Shown: positions 1 to 6,994, numbered from the stretch's first letter. The stretch: DNA of 8,925 nt from Pontiellaceae bacterium (GCA_025457785.1 JALOTS010000064.1:1-8925); one strand, 5' to 3'. The notes: generated by a model from the letters alone, not told the origin. Numbers and translations are program-made.

Positions 1-1
1 A

Positions 2-2449
2 GAGGTGATCGGGCTGGCCGGCATCTCCCGCGATATTACCCAGCAGAAGCGGGAAGCGTTGCAGATGAAAACGCTCATCGACAGTCTGCCCGCCTATATT
101 TACATCAAAGACACTGCGGGCAGATTTCTTTTGGTTAATAAAAAATTGGCGGATGAAAACAACATAGAAAATCCTGACGATATGCTCGGGAAAACCGATT
201 TCGATTATTATCCCGAAAAACTGGCTCAAAAATCTTACGAAGACGAACAGGCGATTATTCAATTCGGAAACCCGCTTCTGAATTGTGAAGAAGAGGGACA
301 CAGCCGGGATGGCAGTTTGTGCTGGGTTATGACATCAAAAATTCCGCTGAAAGATGAACACGGCACTGTTTTCAGTCTGGTGGGAATCGGCGTGGACATT
401 ACAGAGCAAAAGAAGTATCAGGAACAGGTGAATTACGGCGAGGCCATGCGCCGGGAAAAAGAAAAGGCAGAGCAGCACGCCGCGTTCATTAACGCCATCT
501 TCGATAACATGGAAGACTGGATGTATTTCAAAGACCGTCAGTCCCGGCTGCTCGGCGCAAACAAAGCCTGGGTTCATGCAAAAAAAGCCAGCTCGATTGA
601 CGACCTGCTCGGAAAAACAGAGCTGGATTTTTTCGTCACGCCGATGGGATGGCAGCTATATGAAGCGGAACAGCATCAGATGGCCACGGGCGCAGTCACA
701 CGGATCCGCGAAAAGCATATTGATCCGGACGGAAAGGTTAAATATATCGAGTCGATTAAATGTCCAATGCGCAATGAAAAGCGGGTTGTAATCGGTCTGG
801 CCGGCATTTCCCGTGACGTGACCCGTCAGGTTGAAAACGAAAAAGAATTGATCGACGCACGCAAAGAAGCCGAGGCGGCCCGGAAACAGGCGGAAAATGC
901 GGCCAAAGCGAAAAGCTCGTTTCTGGCCAATATGAGTCATGAAATCCGCACCCCCTTGAATGCCGTCATCGGCATGACAAGCCTGCTGGCGGACAGCAAA
1001 ATGGACGAGGAACAGCGGGACTTTGTTCAAATCATTCAAACCAGCGGAGAGGCTCTGCTGACGCTGATTAACGACATTCTGGATCTGTCGAAAATCGAGG
1101 CGGGGGCGTTGCAGCTCGAGGAAATCCCTTTCAATCTGAGACGGTGTGTTGAAAGCTCGCTGGACATTGTATCTTCGTCCGCATTTGAAAAAGGACTGGA
1201 ACTGGCCTGTTCGATAAATGGCGATATCCCTCAGGTTTTCATCGGTGATTCAGGCCGTTTACGACAGGTTCTGCTGAACCTGCTGAACAACGCGATTAAA
1301 TTCACCGAATCCGGAGAAGTGGTTGTCCGGGTTGCCGGAACACCGGTTCATGATCAGCATCACCGTCTTGATTTTTCGGTGACAGACACCGGAATCGGGA
1401 TGACCGAGGAAACCGCACAGCGTATTTTCAACCCCTTCGAACAGGCCGATGCCTCAACCACCCGGAAATACGGCGGAACCGGCCTCGGTCTGTCCATCTG
1501 CAACAAACTCGTCGAAATGATGGGGGGAAGCCTCCATGTAAAGAGTGCGATTAAGGAGGGATCCACATTTTCTTTCAATATCATCCTGCGCCGGGAGGCG
1601 AACGATGCCACCGCTCAAATCGGCATTAACCGGGAAGCGTTGCGGGGCAAACGGGTTTTAATTGTAGATGACAATCTGACGAATTTAAAGATTCTCGAAG
1701 CGCAGCTCCGGGAGTGGGATGTCACACCGCTGACCTTCAGCAGAGGGCAGGATGCTCTGAGACATCTTGGAAACCTTGGAGCCATTGATTTCGCCATTCT
1801 GGATATGATGATGTCAGAGATGGACGGGGAGATGCTGTCTGCGGCATTGCGCCAGCGGCCTGAATTTATGGATCGCCCCATTTTAATTCTCAGTTCGACC
1901 GGCAATACCGCAATTTCGGAAAACCCGTCCGCCAACGCATGGCTCACCAAACCGGCTAAACCGGACCGATTGCTCGAAAAAATCGCGCTGCTGCTCGAAA
2001 ATGCGGAAACGGGCAGATTGACGCACCCTGAAAAGATGGAGTCAAAAATCGGAAACACACTGGGTCTGACGCATCCGTTGCGGATTCTGGTGGCGGAAGA
2101 CAACGCCGTGAATCAAAAAGTTGCGCTGAAACTGCTGTCCCGTCTGGGATATGAAGCGGATATGGTTTCTAACGGACTGGAATCGATCGAAGCGGTCAAA
2201 AACAAAATTTACGATCTGGTTCTAATGGACATTCAGATGCCGTTGATGAACGGCCTCGAGGCCACCCAGAAGATTCTGCAGCTCTACCCGGGCGGAAACG
2301 GACCGAAAATTGTCGCCATGACGGCGCACGCTTTGCAGGAAAGCAAAGAAGAAGGGATCGCGTGCGGCATGTCAGGCTACATCGTCAAACCCATCCGGTT
2401 CGAAGCTCTGATTGACGCGCTGAATGAAACATCCCGGAGAGACGATTAA
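2..2449 (+). CDS. Hybrid sensor histidine kinase (PAS-PAS-HisKA-HATPase-REC-REC), 5' end cut by window
   Basis: This is a multi-step phosphorelay kinase. Residues are counted from the GTG at position 5. That codon is probably internal, because the frame is open to the left edge and residues 1-12 (IGLAGISRDIT) are the typical end of another PAS domain. Two complete PAS domains follow, at about 19-138 and 158-280, then a short coiled linker. HisKA carries the phospho-acceptor H312 in the motif MSHEIRTPLN. The HATPase has N-box N429, G1 box DTGIGM from D461, and G2 box GGTGLGL from G490. Receiver 1 has acidic D555/D556, acceptor D600 and K649. Receiver 2 has E698/D699, acceptor D742 and K795. 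No HPt domain and no membrane segment are visible, so a separate HPt protein is expected, and any sensor or TM part lies upstream of the window. Ligand and output are unknown. The gene converges on the HTH-EIIA gene. The domain call is very secure; the start is not in the window. Confidence 0.96.
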   Translation, partial: EVIGLAGISRDITQQKREALQMKTLIDSLPAYIYIKDTAGRFLLVNKKLADENNIENPDDMLGKTDFDYYPEKLAQKSYEDEQAIIQFGNPLLNCEEEGHSRDGSLCWVMTSKIPLKDEHGTVFSLVGIGVDITEQKKYQEQVNYGEAMRREKEKAEQHAAFINAIFDNMEDWMYFKDRQSRLLGANKAWVHAKKASSIDDLLGKTELDFFVTPMGWQLYEAEQHQMATGAVTRIREKHIDPDGKVKYIESIKCPMRNEKRVVIGLAGISRDVTRQVENEKELIDARKEAEAARKQAENAAKAKSSFLANMSHEIRTPLNAVIGMTSLLADSKMDEEQRDFVQIIQTSGEALLTLINDILDLSKIEAGALQLEEIPFNLRRCVESSLDIVSSSAFEKGLELACSINGDIPQVFIGDSGRLRQVLLNLLNNAIKFTESGEVVVRVAGTPVHDQHHRLDFSVTDTGIGMTEETAQRIFNPFEQADASTTRKYGGTGLGLSICNKLVEMMGGSLHVKSAIKEGSTFSFNIILRREANDATAQIGINREALRGKRVLIVDDNLTNLKILEAQLREWDVTPLTFSRGQDALRHLGNLGAIDFAILDMMMSEMDGEMLSAALRQRPEFMDRPILILSSTGNTAISENPSANAWLTKPAKPDRLLEKIALLLENAETGRLTHPEKMESKIGNTLGLTHPLRILVAEDNAVNQKVALKLLSRLGYEADMVSNGLESIEAVKNKIYDLVLMDIQMPLMNGLEATQKILQLYPGGNGPKIVAMTAHALQESKEEGIACGMSGYIVKPIRFEALIDALNETSRRDD

Positions 2450-2459
2450 AAAGCGCCCC

Positions 2460-2483
2460 GGACCCTTCGGCAAAGGGTTTATT
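2460..2483. terminator. Weak hairpin between convergent genes, possible two-way terminator
   Basis: A 6-bp stem (ACCCTT at 2462-2467 with AAGGGT at 2473-2478) and a 5-nt loop sits in the 29-nt gap between the convergent stop codons. Two G-T wobble pairs can extend it. On the plus strand it is followed only by TTTATT. On the minus strand a run of five T lies about nine bases beyond the stem. It is in the right place for a shared terminator, but neither U-tract is ideal. Confidence 0.35.
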
Positions 2484-3144
2484 GAGCATTCTCCCCCGTG
2501 AAAATTTTGAACACGGAAAGCGCATCAACAGCGGAAACAACCGCTTTTCGAACGGCCTCATCTCTCAGTCGCGAACTGATCGCCGAAAGCGCACGGATAT
2601 ACTGCGGATGCTGCGTTCCGCCCGCCGCCACCATACAGACAATCTGCACCGGAACATCATCGAGCGACGAATAATCGGCCAGCGGTTTTTTTGCGACACC
2701 CAGCGCCATCACCAGATCGTCCACCGAAGCAAGACGCACATGCGGAACACCCACTCCAAATCCGATCCCGGTACTCATCAGTTCTTCGCGACGGAAAATG
2801 GCCTGTTCCAGTTCCGCCTCGCTGTGAACCAGCGGAGAAGTTCCGAGGACGGCGCATAACGTCTTCAATGCAGGCTCTTTTTCAGACGTATCAAAAAAGA
2901 CAACACGCTCAGGCGACAGAATCCGGGTCAGCATTCCTGTCGCGGACGAGAGGGCGGCAGGTGACGGAGCCGCCGAACCAATCCGTCGATTAACCCACCC
3001 TTCGATATCGCTGCGTTTAAACCGCCAGGTTGTGCCCAGTTTTCCTCCCGGCAACTGGCCCTTTTGTGCCCAGTCATAAACCGTTCGTTCCGAAACGCGC
3101 AAATACTCTGCAACTTCTTCAATGGTCATAATTTCATGGTTCAT
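2479..3144 (-). CDS. HTH (excisionase/MerR-type) fused to PTS EIIA (PtsN-like) domain
   Basis: This 221-residue protein has two modules. Residues about 6-51 form an excisionase-family helix-turn-helix: MTIEEVAEYLRVSERTVYDW, then a short wing with GTTWRFKRSDIEGWV. Residues about 75-219 match a fructose/mannitol-type EIIA domain, with the signature RRE-LMSTGIGFGVGVPH and the expected phosphorylatable histidine at H135. By family knowledge, EIIA domains of the PtsN type take phosphate from HPr/NPr and mainly signal. An attached HTH suggests DNA binding controlled by phosphorylation, but that is inference. I chose the ATG at 3144 because GAAGGAG lies 9 nt upstream of it. The in-frame ATG at 3177 would add 11 residues and has no Shine-Dalgarno sequence. 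No other PTS gene is in the window. The gene is divergent from the large FHA gene, so its own control region or that gene are natural targets. Domain identities are secure; the regulatory targets are unknown. Confidence 0.92.
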   Translation of the reverse strand: MNHEIMTIEEVAEYLRVSERTVYDWAQKGQLPGGKLGTTWRFKRSDIEGWVNRRIGSAAPSPAALSSATGMLTRILSPERVVFFDTSEKEPALKTLCAVLGTSPLVHSEAELEQAIFRREELMSTGIGFGVGVPHVRLASVDDLVMALGVAKKPLADYSSLDDVPVQIVCMVAAGGTQHPQYIRALSAISSRLRDEAVRKAVVSAVDALSVFKIFTGENAQ

Positions 3145-3153
3145 CTGCCGGTT

Positions 3154-3160
3154 CTCCTTC
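3154..3160 (-). promoter_or_regulatory. Ribosome binding site deciding the HTH-EIIA start
   Basis: The minus strand reads GAAGGAG here, a strong anti-16S match, with 9 nt to the ATG at 3144. It lies downstream of the alternative ATG at 3177 and therefore argues for the shorter protein. Confidence 0.8.
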
Positions 3161-3185
3161 AAAAACCTGTCAGCCATGCGAAATT

Positions 3186-3262
3186 TTCAACTGTTTTCAC
3201 CAAAATGACAAGAAAAGCGAACTCACATTATTACGAATTCGCTCCTGACTTCAACTGATTTC
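3186..3262. repeat. Near-perfect 13-nt direct repeat pair, possible operator
   Basis: TTCAACTGTTTTC at 3186-3198 and TTCAACTGATTTC at 3250-3262 match at 12 of 13 positions, with starts 64 nt apart. One copy overlaps the candidate -35 of the HTH-EIIA gene. The other lies between that promoter and the start codon. Two spaced copies around a promoter suit a DNA-binding regulator, possibly the adjacent HTH protein acting on itself. This is inference from position alone. Confidence 0.4.
3227..3254 (-). promoter_or_regulatory. Candidate sigma70-type promoter for HTH-EIIA gene
   Basis: On the minus strand TTGAAG (3254-3249) could serve as -35 and AATAAT (3232-3227) as -10, with a 16-bp spacer. Both are partial consensus matches in an AT-rich stretch about 80 nt before the start codon. 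One copy of the 13-nt direct repeat covers the -35 element. This was judged by eye only. Confidence 0.35.
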
Positions 3263-3300
3263 TCTTTTTTTCCGTATTTCATTCAGCCTTTCCGAAGGTT

Positions 3301-3360
3301 TGCGGTATTTCGGCGGATGTCCAGCCATTGGAAAACAACATCCAAAACAGCGGAGCCGCA
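3301..3360. repeat. Nested inverted repeats upstream of the FHA gene
   Basis: The outer arms are TGCGG (3301-3305) and CCGCA (3356-3360). The inner arms are GGATGT (3315-3320) and ACATCC (3338-3343). A third pair, TTGGA (3328-3332) with TCCAA (3341-3345), competes with the inner arms, and a small GCGG/CCGC pair occurs at 3350-3359. If the region is transcribed it would be a structured leader; otherwise it may be a protein-binding or intergenic repeat element. It matches no riboswitch class that I can recognise. Confidence 0.35.
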
Positions 3361-3393
3361 TCTCAAGTCTGATTCTTTCAGAAAGTCCGCTTT

Positions 3394-3428
3394 TTGCTGA
3401 TGCAAGACAAAGAAGTCCATGCTAGATT
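3394..3428 (+). promoter_or_regulatory. Weak candidate promoter for the FHA gene
   Basis: TGCTAGATT, ending at 3428, resembles an extended -10 (TG, one base, then TAGATT) about 45 nt before the start codon. The nearest -35-like element is TTGCTG at 3394-3399, with an over-long 23-nt spacer, so the call rests mainly on the extended -10. It is tentative. Confidence 0.25.
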
Positions 3429-3459
3429 GCCCGGCATTGTTCAGCTAATTTAACACGTC

Positions 3460-3464
3460 AGGGA
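3460..3464 (+). promoter_or_regulatory. Ribosome binding site of the FHA gene
   Basis: AGGGA lies 9 nt upstream of the ATG at 3474. This spacing resembles the sites before the other genes here and supports that start. Confidence 0.6.
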
Positions 3465-3473
3465 AAAGATCAG

Positions 3474-6400
3474 ATGGCAACACTCGTATTGTATCCGGAA
3501 ACAGAGGATTCGCGGCTTATTCTTTTAAATAAACCGTCCCTGTTGATCGGCTCCGCGCCGGAGGCCGATATTTGTCTTGAGAGCGGGTTGATATCGGAGC
3601 GCCACGCACGGATTGAACAAAAACCGGACGGATATTATCTCATTAACCTGGCCGGCACGCCCGGGGTTCTTGTCAACGGGACCGAGGTTACATTCCAACG
3701 GTTGAAACACGGCGACAAACTTGAATTCGGCGGGGTCAAAGCCGTGCTGCTGCTGTCCGATAAAGAAGCAGCTCACGAAACTCCGGCTCATGAAGCACCG
3801 ACGCAGGAGATGATGCTGCCCGCCTCAATGATGTCCACCGGGCTGGCGACCATGCCAAGAGGACCGACCCACTGCCCGCAGTGCGGTATGCCTCTCATGC
3901 CCGGATCACCCTCCTGCCCCCGGTGCGGATTGCAGTTTTCAAACTTCCCGGCCATCCCGATGGATTTCATTCCGCCCATACAGACGGGTCAGGCCGGACC
4001 GGGCATCCTGCCGATTATCGCGTTTCTGGCGGCGTTGACGGTTGTCGGTGCGCCGATTGCTCTGGTTTTGGGCCTGATGACCCTGTCAATTATCCGTCGG
4101 CGCGGAGGAACAGTCCGGGATCGCTCTCTGGCGAAATGGGCAATCGGTCTCGGACTGCTTTGGCTCATGCTGGGAGCCGTGGGCGCGGGGAGTCTGGTGC
4201 AGAAAATAAAAGAGCGAAAGCGGCTGAACGCCGCGGAAGCGCAAAAACGGGAACAATTGAAAACCATGGAAGTGAATGAAGCCAAGGTGATCCGCGCGCT
4301 CAAAAATCTGGCGTGCTCACAAAAATATGCTCATACCATCGAATGTTTTGACTCCGATTCGGACGGACAGGGTGAGTATGGCACATTACCCGTTCTCACG
4401 GAAACACGATCTCCGTTCTTCGACACAGATCTTGCTGATGGAAAAGCGTACGGCTATGAGTTTGCAATCCACCAAACTTCGGAAGGGCAGTTTCTGGCGG
4501 CAGCCGAACCCGTTCGCCACGGCGAAACCGGCATCCGAACCTTTACCATTAATCAGGACGGCCAGATTCGCGGCGGAGATACAGGCGGGCAGCGCTTTGG
4601 GCAGGGGTCATCCATGCTTCCCGTGTTACAGGGAGAACGAAGCGCCTACTACGAGATCGACGACGAGATCGCCAAGGATGTGTTGAACTACGTCAAAACC
4701 CTCTCATCCGGACTGCCCGATCAGGAAAAAAAACAGCGGATTCTGATGCGGCTGCGCAAGGACTATGCGCTGACTTCGGTCGGGCGCGAACTGGATGGCA
4801 TAGAAGCATCGGTTGACCGGTTTGTGACCGAACAGCGCGCGCAGGCCATTTATCTGGAGGCCAAAGCCGCTCTGAAAGAAGGCAGTCTGGATGTGGCGCT
4901 CGCTAAATTAATGGAACTCAAAGAAAAGCACCCCTCCTTTTCGGAGATTGCCGCAGCGGAGAGGGAGCTGGGTGACCTGCGTTCCGGGATCGCGCAAAAA
5001 CGGGAACAGGAGGCACTGGCACTGTTCACGCAGGCCGAGGAAATCGAGCGTAAAGGACAAAGTCCGCAAGAGGTGCAGCAACTGTATCAGCGCATAGAAA
5101 AGCTATACCCCGATACGGAGGTCGCGACCCGTATTGCCTCTTTGAAGCCGGAACTTCAACGCCAATTGCGCGAACACAGCGCGGAAGAAATCTTTTCAGA
5201 CCTGATGGAATTCTCGCCGGAACGCGACTACGACGAAATTCTGAACCGGGCCAATCAGCTCCGCCGCAATTATAAGGACACCAATCTGTTTGGAAAAATG
5301 GAAAAAGACCTGGCCGAGAAAGAACGCAAAGCCCGTGCGGGCTCCTGGCGGGCCAAGACCGAGCAGAGCATGGCGGCGGGCCGCATGCGTGCAGCACTGG
5401 CACAACTGGAGTCGGCAACGCGCGAAAATCCGGATTTGATGTACGATCTGCAGGATTTATACATTAAGCTGTACCGCCATGTTGCAAATGCGCTGATGGA
5501 AGAAGGCGACGCACGCAAAGCGCTGGCCTATTACGAGAAGCTCGGCCAGTTGCTGCAGGTATCGGGCTCAGAAGAACAAGTGAGTCAGGATCTGCTGGCG
5601 AAACTGCACAACGTTGTCGGACAGGCAGACTACGAGCTGAAGGATTATGCAGAAGCCCGACGGCATTTTTCCAGCGCAGCCTGGAAGTATCCGGACGATG
5701 CGCAACTGAATATGCGGCTCGGTGCGGCAAATTTATTTACAGGTCTGTACCGTCCGGCCGAGACTTCTCTGACTCAGGCCCTGAACGTTCAGACAAATAT
5801 GACGTCAGCCCGGCTGTACCAAGCCTATCTCAATCTGCGGGTTGTGCTCTCGTTGGAACGTGTTTTGGCGAATACATTGAAACAAGCACCCCCGGAAACA
5901 AACAGCCCATCCGCCCCAAGCTCTTCGCCAGCCAGTAACAGCGTCAACCCGATTGTTCTGGCCATCAACAATACAGGGAGCGGTCGCAACGGAACGACCG
6001 TCGTTTCCAGCGGCCCTGAAGACAGCTCCGTGATTGCCGCGCCGGAAGACCTGAAGTTGAAACAGTCAACCGCCGAAGAAGCCTGGTTCTCCAGCTTCGC
6101 GGGAAACGAGACGGAAAAAAATTCGTCCGTGCCGGAGCCAACAGATATGGATCTGTTCATGAGTTTTGATTATCAGAGCAGCAGGAATGTTTCGCCCGAA
6201 ATCATGAAGTTTCTCGAAAAAACACAAGCCCTGAAAAATGAAAGAATGCTGGCGCTAAGCAAGGCAAAAGCTGCGGCAGACAAACTTATGGCTATGGGAT
6301 ATGCCGGAGCGGCCGCTGCGGCACGCAAGAAGGGTGAGATGGAGATAAAAACAAGTGAGGAAAAAAATCTTTCCAAACTTCGCTCTGAACTGAGCCAACT

Positions 6401-6893
6401 GCGCACAATTCACCTCACGGATGCCGATGCGCGCAAAGAATTATTCGAAATGATGAATGAAATGAAACAGCGCATCCGCACGGCCGCATCCGACATTCAG
6501 GCGGCAGGAGAAACTCAACCGCTGATCCGGTCGATGACCGAAAATATCCGGCTCCAAATCAATGCCAAATACGAATTTCTCCTGAAAGCCGAGACGTTGA
6601 TTTCCCGTTGCATGAAGGAAGAGGTCGATCTGAGAAAAGAAATGCTGGAATTAGCTGAAGAAATGCTTCTAAAAGATTCCATTTCAATTTCGAATTCTTC
6701 TGCGAAAGACGTGTCTCGTTTCAGCAATAAAATTTATGAAAACAACAACGTCATAAAAATCGAGCAGGCCTTGCGGTCTCTCCGGGATTCAATGGATGTG
6801 AACGTGGATCTCAGCAACATCCTCCGGGCGGCAGAGGGACATGTGGCAGGCAATGAAAATCAGGCCGGCGCGGACGGCGGAACCGCTCTGTGA
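3474..6893 (+). CDS. Large FHA / zinc-ribbon / two-TM / pseudopilin-like / TPR membrane protein
   Basis: This is a 1139-residue multidomain protein that I cannot assign to a named family. The FHA domain spans about 1-90, with IGSAPEADI at 25-33, S41-x2-H44 and V67-N68-G69. Family knowledge says FHA binds phosphothreonine. A zinc ribbon follows: C134-x2-C137-x10-C148-x2-C151. Two hydrophobic segments at about 181-207 and 219-242, joined by an Arg-rich loop, resemble the DUF4190 layout. Residues about 266-372 resemble pseudopilin or DUF2950-like globular domains, with an acidic DSDSDGQGEYG loop and an ending GIRTFTINQDGQIRGG. Helical TPR-type repeats fill about 453-799, clearest at 706-790. A Ser/Pro/Asn-rich linker runs from 805 to about 905, followed by a charged coiled-coil tail from 907 to about 1120. 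There is no cleavable signal peptide. The likely role is a membrane-anchored scaffold that reads phosphorylation and binds partners. The gene may be co-expressed with the secreted-protein gene 127 nt downstream. FHA, ribbon and TPR are secure; the pseudopilin resemblance is moderate. Confidence 0.85.
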   Translation: MATLVLYPETEDSRLILLNKPSLLIGSAPEADICLESGLISERHARIEQKPDGYYLINLAGTPGVLVNGTEVTFQRLKHGDKLEFGGVKAVLLLSDKEAAHETPAHEAPTQEMMLPASMMSTGLATMPRGPTHCPQCGMPLMPGSPSCPRCGLQFSNFPAIPMDFIPPIQTGQAGPGILPIIAFLAALTVVGAPIALVLGLMTLSIIRRRGGTVRDRSLAKWAIGLGLLWLMLGAVGAGSLVQKIKERKRLNAAEAQKREQLKTMEVNEAKVIRALKNLACSQKYAHTIECFDSDSDGQGEYGTLPVLTETRSPFFDTDLADGKAYGYEFAIHQTSEGQFLAAAEPVRHGETGIRTFTINQDGQIRGGDTGGQRFGQGSSMLPVLQGERSAYYEIDDEIAKDVLNYVKTLSSGLPDQEKKQRILMRLRKDYALTSVGRELDGIEASVDRFVTEQRAQAIYLEAKAALKEGSLDVALAKLMELKEKHPSFSEIAAAERELGDLRSGIAQKREQEALALFTQAEEIERKGQSPQEVQQLYQRIEKLYPDTEVATRIASLKPELQRQLREHSAEEIFSDLMEFSPERDYDEILNRANQLRRNYKDTNLFGKMEKDLAEKERKARAGSWRAKTEQSMAAGRMRAALAQLESATRENPDLMYDLQDLYIKLYRHVANALMEEGDARKALAYYEKLGQLLQVSGSEEQVSQDLLAKLHNVVGQADYELKDYAEARRHFSSAAWKYPDDAQLNMRLGAANLFTGLYRPAETSLTQALNVQTNMTSARLYQAYLNLRVVLSLERVLANTLKQAPPETNSPSAPSSSPASNSVNPIVLAINNTGSGRNGTTVVSSGPEDSSVIAAPEDLKLKQSTAEEAWFSSFAGNETEKNSSVPEPTDMDLFMSFDYQSSRNVSPEIMKFLEKTQALKNERMLALSKAKAAADKLMAMGYAGAAAAARKKGEMEIKTSEEKNLSKLRSELSQLRTIHLTDADARKELFEMMNEMKQRIRTAASDIQAAGETQPLIRSMTENIRLQINAKYEFLLKAETLISRCMKEEVDLRKEMLELAEEMLLKDSISISNSSAKDVSRFSNKIYENNNVIKIEQALRSLRDSMDVNVDLSNILRAAEGHVAGNENQAGADGGTAL

Positions 6894-6911
6894 CAACATT
6901 CCGTCGGCATA

Positions 6912-6956
6912 AACCATCCCCATCCGGATGGTTATAAAAATCCGGTCTTTGTTTTG
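6912..6956 (+). terminator. Candidate terminator/attenuator after the FHA gene
   Basis: CCGGAT (6924-6929) can pair with ATCCGG (6940-6945), followed by the U-rich tail TCTTTGTTTTG, as in an intrinsic terminator. An overlapping 8-bp stem, AACCATCC (6912-6919) with GGATGGTT (6926-6933), uses the same GGAT bases and excludes it. The downstream stem is only 6 bp with a 10-nt loop, so termination may be partial. The position, 19 nt past the stop codon, suits a terminator or attenuator before the next gene. Confidence 0.4.
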
Positions 6957-6960
6957 TAAA

Positions 6961-6994
6961 AATGGAAAACCTTCGAAACGAAGGTTCTTCCATT
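6961..6994. repeat. Long near-perfect inverted repeat (15-bp stem, AAA loop)
   Basis: AACCTTCG (6968-6975) pairs with CGAAGGTT (6979-6986) around a 3-nt loop. AATGGAA (6961-6967) pairs with TTCCATT (6988-6994), with C6987 bulged. Read on the minus strand, the stem ends in a run of T, so it could stop antisense transcription coming from the dGTPase side. Read on the plus strand, it would form a strong hairpin ending 26 nt before the next start codon. Its form also fits a dispersed intergenic palindrome. Confidence 0.6.

Larger units (their letters stand above)
3145..3473. promoter_or_regulatory. Divergent intergenic control region (329 nt, no gene)
   Basis: No convincing coding frame is present. 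The region separates the minus-strand HTH-EIIA gene from the plus-strand FHA gene, so it should carry both promoters. It contains a near-identical 13-nt direct repeat (3186-3198 and 3250-3262), a small hairpin CCTT/AAGG at 3287-3298, and a set of nested inverted repeats at 3301-3360. The part between 3181 and 3280 is clearly more AT-rich than the flanking genes, as expected of a promoter. A 9-codon ATG frame at 3419-3448 lacks a ribosome site and is not called. Confidence 0.6.

Noticed and set aside
2482..2859. Plus-strand open frame opposite the HTH-EIIA gene
   Set aside because: It lies antisense to a well-supported conserved gene, and its Arg/His-rich product looks like a shadow frame.
3145..3177. 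Longer N-terminus of the HTH-EIIA protein from the ATG at 3177
   Set aside because: No ribosome site precedes it, while the ATG at 3144 has GAAGGAG 9 nt upstream; the extra 11 residues match no HTH element.
2462..3298. Similar CCTTCG-type small hairpins at 2462-2478 and 3287-3298, compared with 6968-6986, as one repeat family
   Set aside because: The shared core is only four to six bases and the loops and flanks differ, so chance is a sufficient explanation.
3419..3448. Nine-codon ATG frame upstream of the FHA gene as a leader peptide
   Set aside because: There is no Shine-Dalgarno sequence and no telling codon pattern, and it overlaps the candidate -10.
5026..5418. Minus-strand open frames inside the FHA/TPR gene
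   Set aside because: They are antisense to a continuous TPR-coding frame and have Cys/Arg/Pro-rich compositions typical of shadow frames.
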